From Streptomyces sp. KL109B (GTDB lineage Bacteria; Actinomycetota; Actinomycetes; Streptomycetales; Streptomycetaceae): a stretch of DNA of 64,000 nt. The DNA is taken from the NCBI RefSeq assembly GCF_030766935.1, contig NZ_JASERL010000001.1, positions 248,001 to 312,000 on the forward strand, read 5' to 3'. Made by a program: the position numbers and the translations under genes. Below, piece by piece: positions 61,963-64,000 of this stretch. Under the pieces are notes generated by a model, which was not told the origin of the DNA, searched no databases, and worked only from the letters and a program-made list of their open reading frames with translations. Numbering within the stretch: the first letter of the stretch is position 1; every line of letters begins with the position of its first letter.

Positions 61963-62802
61963 GTGACCGTTGTGGAACACCCTCAAGCGGACGTGATGGC
62001 GTCAATCAGTCCGGCCCGTCGCCACGTCGGCGAGCTGATCAAGTACTTCCGTACGCGCGCCGGCATGACGCAGAGGACCGCCGCCGGGCAGCTGCTCGTG
62101 TCGGTGTCGACGGAGAGCGCGTACGAGTGCGCGGAGCGGATTCCGACGTCCTCCTTCCTGGAGGACTCGGACCAACTCTGGGACGCGTGCGGGGCATTGA
62201 AGTCCTGCATCCCGATGATGGAGGAGGAGAAGTATCCGCCTACGTTCGTGGGATGGGTTCGGCTGCAGAAGAAGGCGGCCGTCATCAACGGCTACGAGAC
62301 CATGCTCGTCCCCGGCCTTCTGCAGACCGAGGCGTACATGAGGGCCTTGTACGCATGCCGCGTGCCGCTGACGCCGGAGGAGCAAATCGAGAAAGACGTC
62401 CAGGCGCGACTGGAGCGGCAGGCCATCCTGCGGCGCGTTCCCGCCCCCAACTTCGGGTACGTCATTGAAGAGTCGGTGCTGGGGAGGGCGATCGGCAGCA
62501 AGAGCATCCTGCGTGACCAGCTCCTCCACGTGCTGGGCCTGATCCGGTCCATGGACAACCTGATGGTTCAAGTGATGCCGACAGGGCGGCAGTCGCACGC
62601 GGGCTTGCAGGGCTCCATGCAGCTGCTGAGCACCATGGAAGGGCGCCCGTACGCCTACGAGGAAGGACAGCTGGCCGGTAGGTTGATCGCGAAGCCCGAG
62701 GAGGTCGCCCAGTGCGTGGACCGATTCGGAATGCTACGAGCCCAGGCGCTCAACCCCTGGGAGTCCGCAGATCTGATCGAGAGGACGGCGGAACGGCTGT
62801 GA
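61963..62802 (+). CDS. XRE/DUF5753 transcriptional regulator
   Basis: 279 residues from GTG 61963 (GGAG about eight bases upstream). N-terminal HTH (LIKYFRTRAGMTQRTAAGQL) and C-terminal DUF5753 (VRLQKKAAVINGYETMLVPG, LLQTEAYMRAL). Such regulators almost always pair with a DUF397 protein in Streptomyces and control development or stress genes, like the BldB/WhiJ-type systems. DUF397 follows with a GTGA overlap. Confidence 0.9.
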   Translation: MTVVEHPQADVMASISPARRHVGELIKYFRTRAGMTQRTAAGQLLVSVSTESAYECAERIPTSSFLEDSDQLWDACGALKSCIPMMEEEKYPPTFVGWVRLQKKAAVINGYETMLVPGLLQTEAYMRALYACRVPLTPEEQIEKDVQARLERQAILRRVPAPNFGYVIEESVLGRAIGSKSILRDQLLHVLGLIRSMDNLMVQVMPTGRQSHAGLQGSMQLLSTMEGRPYAYEEGQLAGRLIAKPEEVAQCVDRFGMLRAQALNPWESADLIERTAERL

Positions 62803-62990
62803 ACACCCCGGAACTGGCCTGGTTCAAGAGCAGCTACAGCGGCAACGAGGGTGGCGAATGCCTCGAAGTCGCCACCCACGCCCACACCATCCACATACGC
62901 GACTCCAAGAACGACCCGGCCACCGGCCCCACGCTCACGGTCCGGCCGGAGGCATGGGTCGCGTTCGCCGGGTTCGCGGCGCAGGCGTGA
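62799..62990 (+). CDS. DUF397 protein
   Basis: 63 residues. WFKSSYSGNEGGECLEVA and HIRDSKNDP are the DUF397 signatures. Partner of the upstream XRE regulator, with which it overlaps. Proposed to act as a small modulator or antitoxin-like partner. Confidence 0.9.
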   Translation: MNTPELAWFKSSYSGNEGGECLEVATHAHTIHIRDSKNDPATGPTLTVRPEAWVAFAGFAAQA

Positions 62991-63018
62991 CGGCCTCGGG
63001 CCCGCGATACTGGACGGC

Positions 63019-63354
63019 ATGACCGAGCCCAGGAGCGACGCCGAGCTGTACCGGATCAAGTTCGTCCGCCGCCTGCCGGAGAGCCTGGCCGAGCTGGCGG
63101 GGCCCGAGCACGGTGTCGTGGACCTGCCGTCGCACGTGGCTTGGTCGGGGGTGACCTCGTACGACCTCGACCAGCCGCGCCAGCGCATGGCGCTGTACAA
63201 CACGGTGCTGCACGAGGGGATGCGCGCAGATCTCGTTGCCTACCTGAACCGAGACTTCCTGATCGCCCAGTGGCCGATTCTGCGCAAGCTGGCCGGACGT
63301 ACGGTGCGCGGTGTCTGGGAGGAAGCCTTCCCAGAGCTTAAGGACGCCCTGTGA
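63019..63354 (+). CDS. Small protein paired with AbiEii-like nucleotidyltransferase
   Basis: 111 residues. Helical, with YRIKFVRRLPESLAELAGPE, HEGMRADLVAYLNRDFLIAQ and LAGRTVRGVWEEAFPEL. Positioned like an antitoxin directly upstream of a nucleotidyltransferase, GTGA overlap. It does not show the AbiEi winged helix clearly, so the role is inferred from context. Confidence 0.65.
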   Translation: MTEPRSDAELYRIKFVRRLPESLAELAGPEHGVVDLPSHVAWSGVTSYDLDQPRQRMALYNTVLHEGMRADLVAYLNRDFLIAQWPILRKLAGRTVRGVWEEAFPELKDAL

Positions 63355-64000
63355 AACTGCCTGACCTGCACGCCCGGCTCTTGGCCGACGTCATGGACAT
63401 CGGGTCGCCGTACCCCCTGGTGCTGACGGGGGGCTACGCCGTACAGGCGCACGACTTGGTGGCCCGCCCCAGCCAAGATCTCGACGTCGCGACCGAGAAC
63501 CCCGCTCCGATGGTCGACATCGTGGCTGGTCTGCGAGCGGGGCTCGAAAAGCGGGGCTGGCAGGTGGCGGAGATCGAGGTCGCGCCGCTCTCGGCGCGCC
63601 TGACCGTGACCGACCCGGTTATTGCCGCCGTGTGCGAGGTCGACGTTCTGAAAGAGTGCTTCTACCGCCCGCCGGTGTCCACGGCCTACGGCCCGGTCCT
63701 CGCCGAAGAGGACGTGATCGGAACGAAGATCCGCGCTCTGGCCGAGCGGACTGTCCCCAGAGACCTCATCGATGCCTACGCCGCCGGCCAGCGGTGGACG
63801 AACGAGGACCTGGAAGCCTTCGGGCGCAAGCATGCCCGCGAGTACCTGGACCTGGAAGGCCTGCACGAACACCTTGTCGGAGCCGAGTGGTTCGACGATG
63901 TGCACTTCGAGGCGTACGGCCTCGACACCCCCACCATCCACGCCCTCCGCACCTGGGCCCAGGCATGGGCCGACGACCTCGCCGAGCGCCTCCACGAATA
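63351..64000 (+). CDS. AbiEii/AbiGii-type nucleotidyltransferase (cut by window end)
   Basis: At least 216 residues from GTG 63351; open to base 64000. Nucleotidyltransferase motif LTGGYAVQAHDLVARPSQDLD (GG then DxD) and third acidic residue in CEVDVLKECF. ERTVPRDLIDAYA is the usual AbiEii helix. AbiEii is a toxin that modifies tRNA and blocks growth or phage propagation. It overlaps its small partner. Final residues likely lie just past the edge. Confidence 0.75.
   Translation, partial: MKLPDLHARLLADVMDIGSPYPLVLTGGYAVQAHDLVARPSQDLDVATENPAPMVDIVAGLRAGLEKRGWQVAEIEVAPLSARLTVTDPVIAAVCEVDVLKECFYRPPVSTAYGPVLAEEDVIGTKIRALAERTVPRDLIDAYAAGQRWTNEDLEAFGRKHAREYLDLEGLHEHLVGAEWFDDVHFEAYGLDTPTIHALRTWAQAWADDLAERLHE

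Noticed and set aside
1..64000. tRNA, rRNA, insertion sequences and prophage genes
   Set aside because: None recognised by eye; no transposase, integrase or structural RNA signature was seen.

Overview
This window is high-GC chromosomal DNA from an actinomycete, almost certainly a Streptomyces. The evidence is dense GC-rich genes, many GTG starts, four-base stop/start overlaps, an XRE/DUF397 pair, and DmdR1, PurU, ScCCL-like and SCO4402-like proteins that recall the middle of the S. coelicolor chromosome. That synteny is from memory; no search was run. About 60 genes are called. Two are partial: a metal-binding protein cut by the left edge and an AbiEii-type nucleotidyltransferase cut by the right edge.

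Region 1 (1-9846) is one tightly coupled catabolic operon: TIGR03084 protein, AtuA, acyl-CoA carboxylase beta and biotin subunits, acyl-CoA dehydrogenase, a cinnamate/4-coumarate:CoA ligase homologue, a methylglutaconyl-type hydratase and a TetR regulator. This is the logic of the Liu/Atu pathways: activate, dehydrogenate, carboxylate, hydrate. Region 2 (9847-17975) holds a 58-bp tandem repeat, citrate synthase, pdxH, an alpha/beta hydrolase, the iron regulator dmdR1 divergent from a SIS-domain gene across a DasR-type dre site, a PAS/GAF protein and a DinB protein. Region 3 (17976-30600) has an unexplained promoter/leader-peptide unit, an ABC exporter, a degenerate Prim-Pol protein divergent from an NsdA-like regulator, a proline-rich membrane protein, a binding lipoprotein, purU, an ECF sigma/anti-sigma pair and a STAS protein.

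Region 4 (30638-35184) is the most unusual cluster. It contains a Trypco1 (CU044_2847) protein, a trypsin-like protease with a SHOCT-like tail, and a 1084-residue protein in which about 11 membrane helices interrupt an alpha/beta-hydrolase fold behind a helical-repeat N-terminus. It looks like a protease-triggered biological-conflict or signalling module with a membrane lipase-like effector. Region 5 (35966-55709) is a second acyl-CoA catabolic island: acyl-CoA synthetases, amidohydrolase, three acyl-CoA dehydrogenases, SDR, Zn-ADH, cyclase, flavin reductase, hydratase, ADP-forming ligase, monooxygenase, DoxX and DUF35. Seven copies of a 15-bp inverted repeat, CTGAC-N5-GTCAG, sit in five of its promoter regions, so it is probably one regulon of an unlinked repressor. 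Region 6 (55751-64000) has a GNAT, a PNPOx protein, a Ser/Thr kinase fused to a binding-protein-like sensor, an NmrA/TetR divergent pair, a second Prim-Pol-like/XRE divergent pair, DUF397, and an AbiE-like toxin-antitoxin pair.

A dispersed ~45-bp GC-rich palindromic element occurs six times. Three copies have become part of genes: an internal insert in AtuA, the tail of an ABC ATPase, and the stop codon of an acyl-CoA synthetase.
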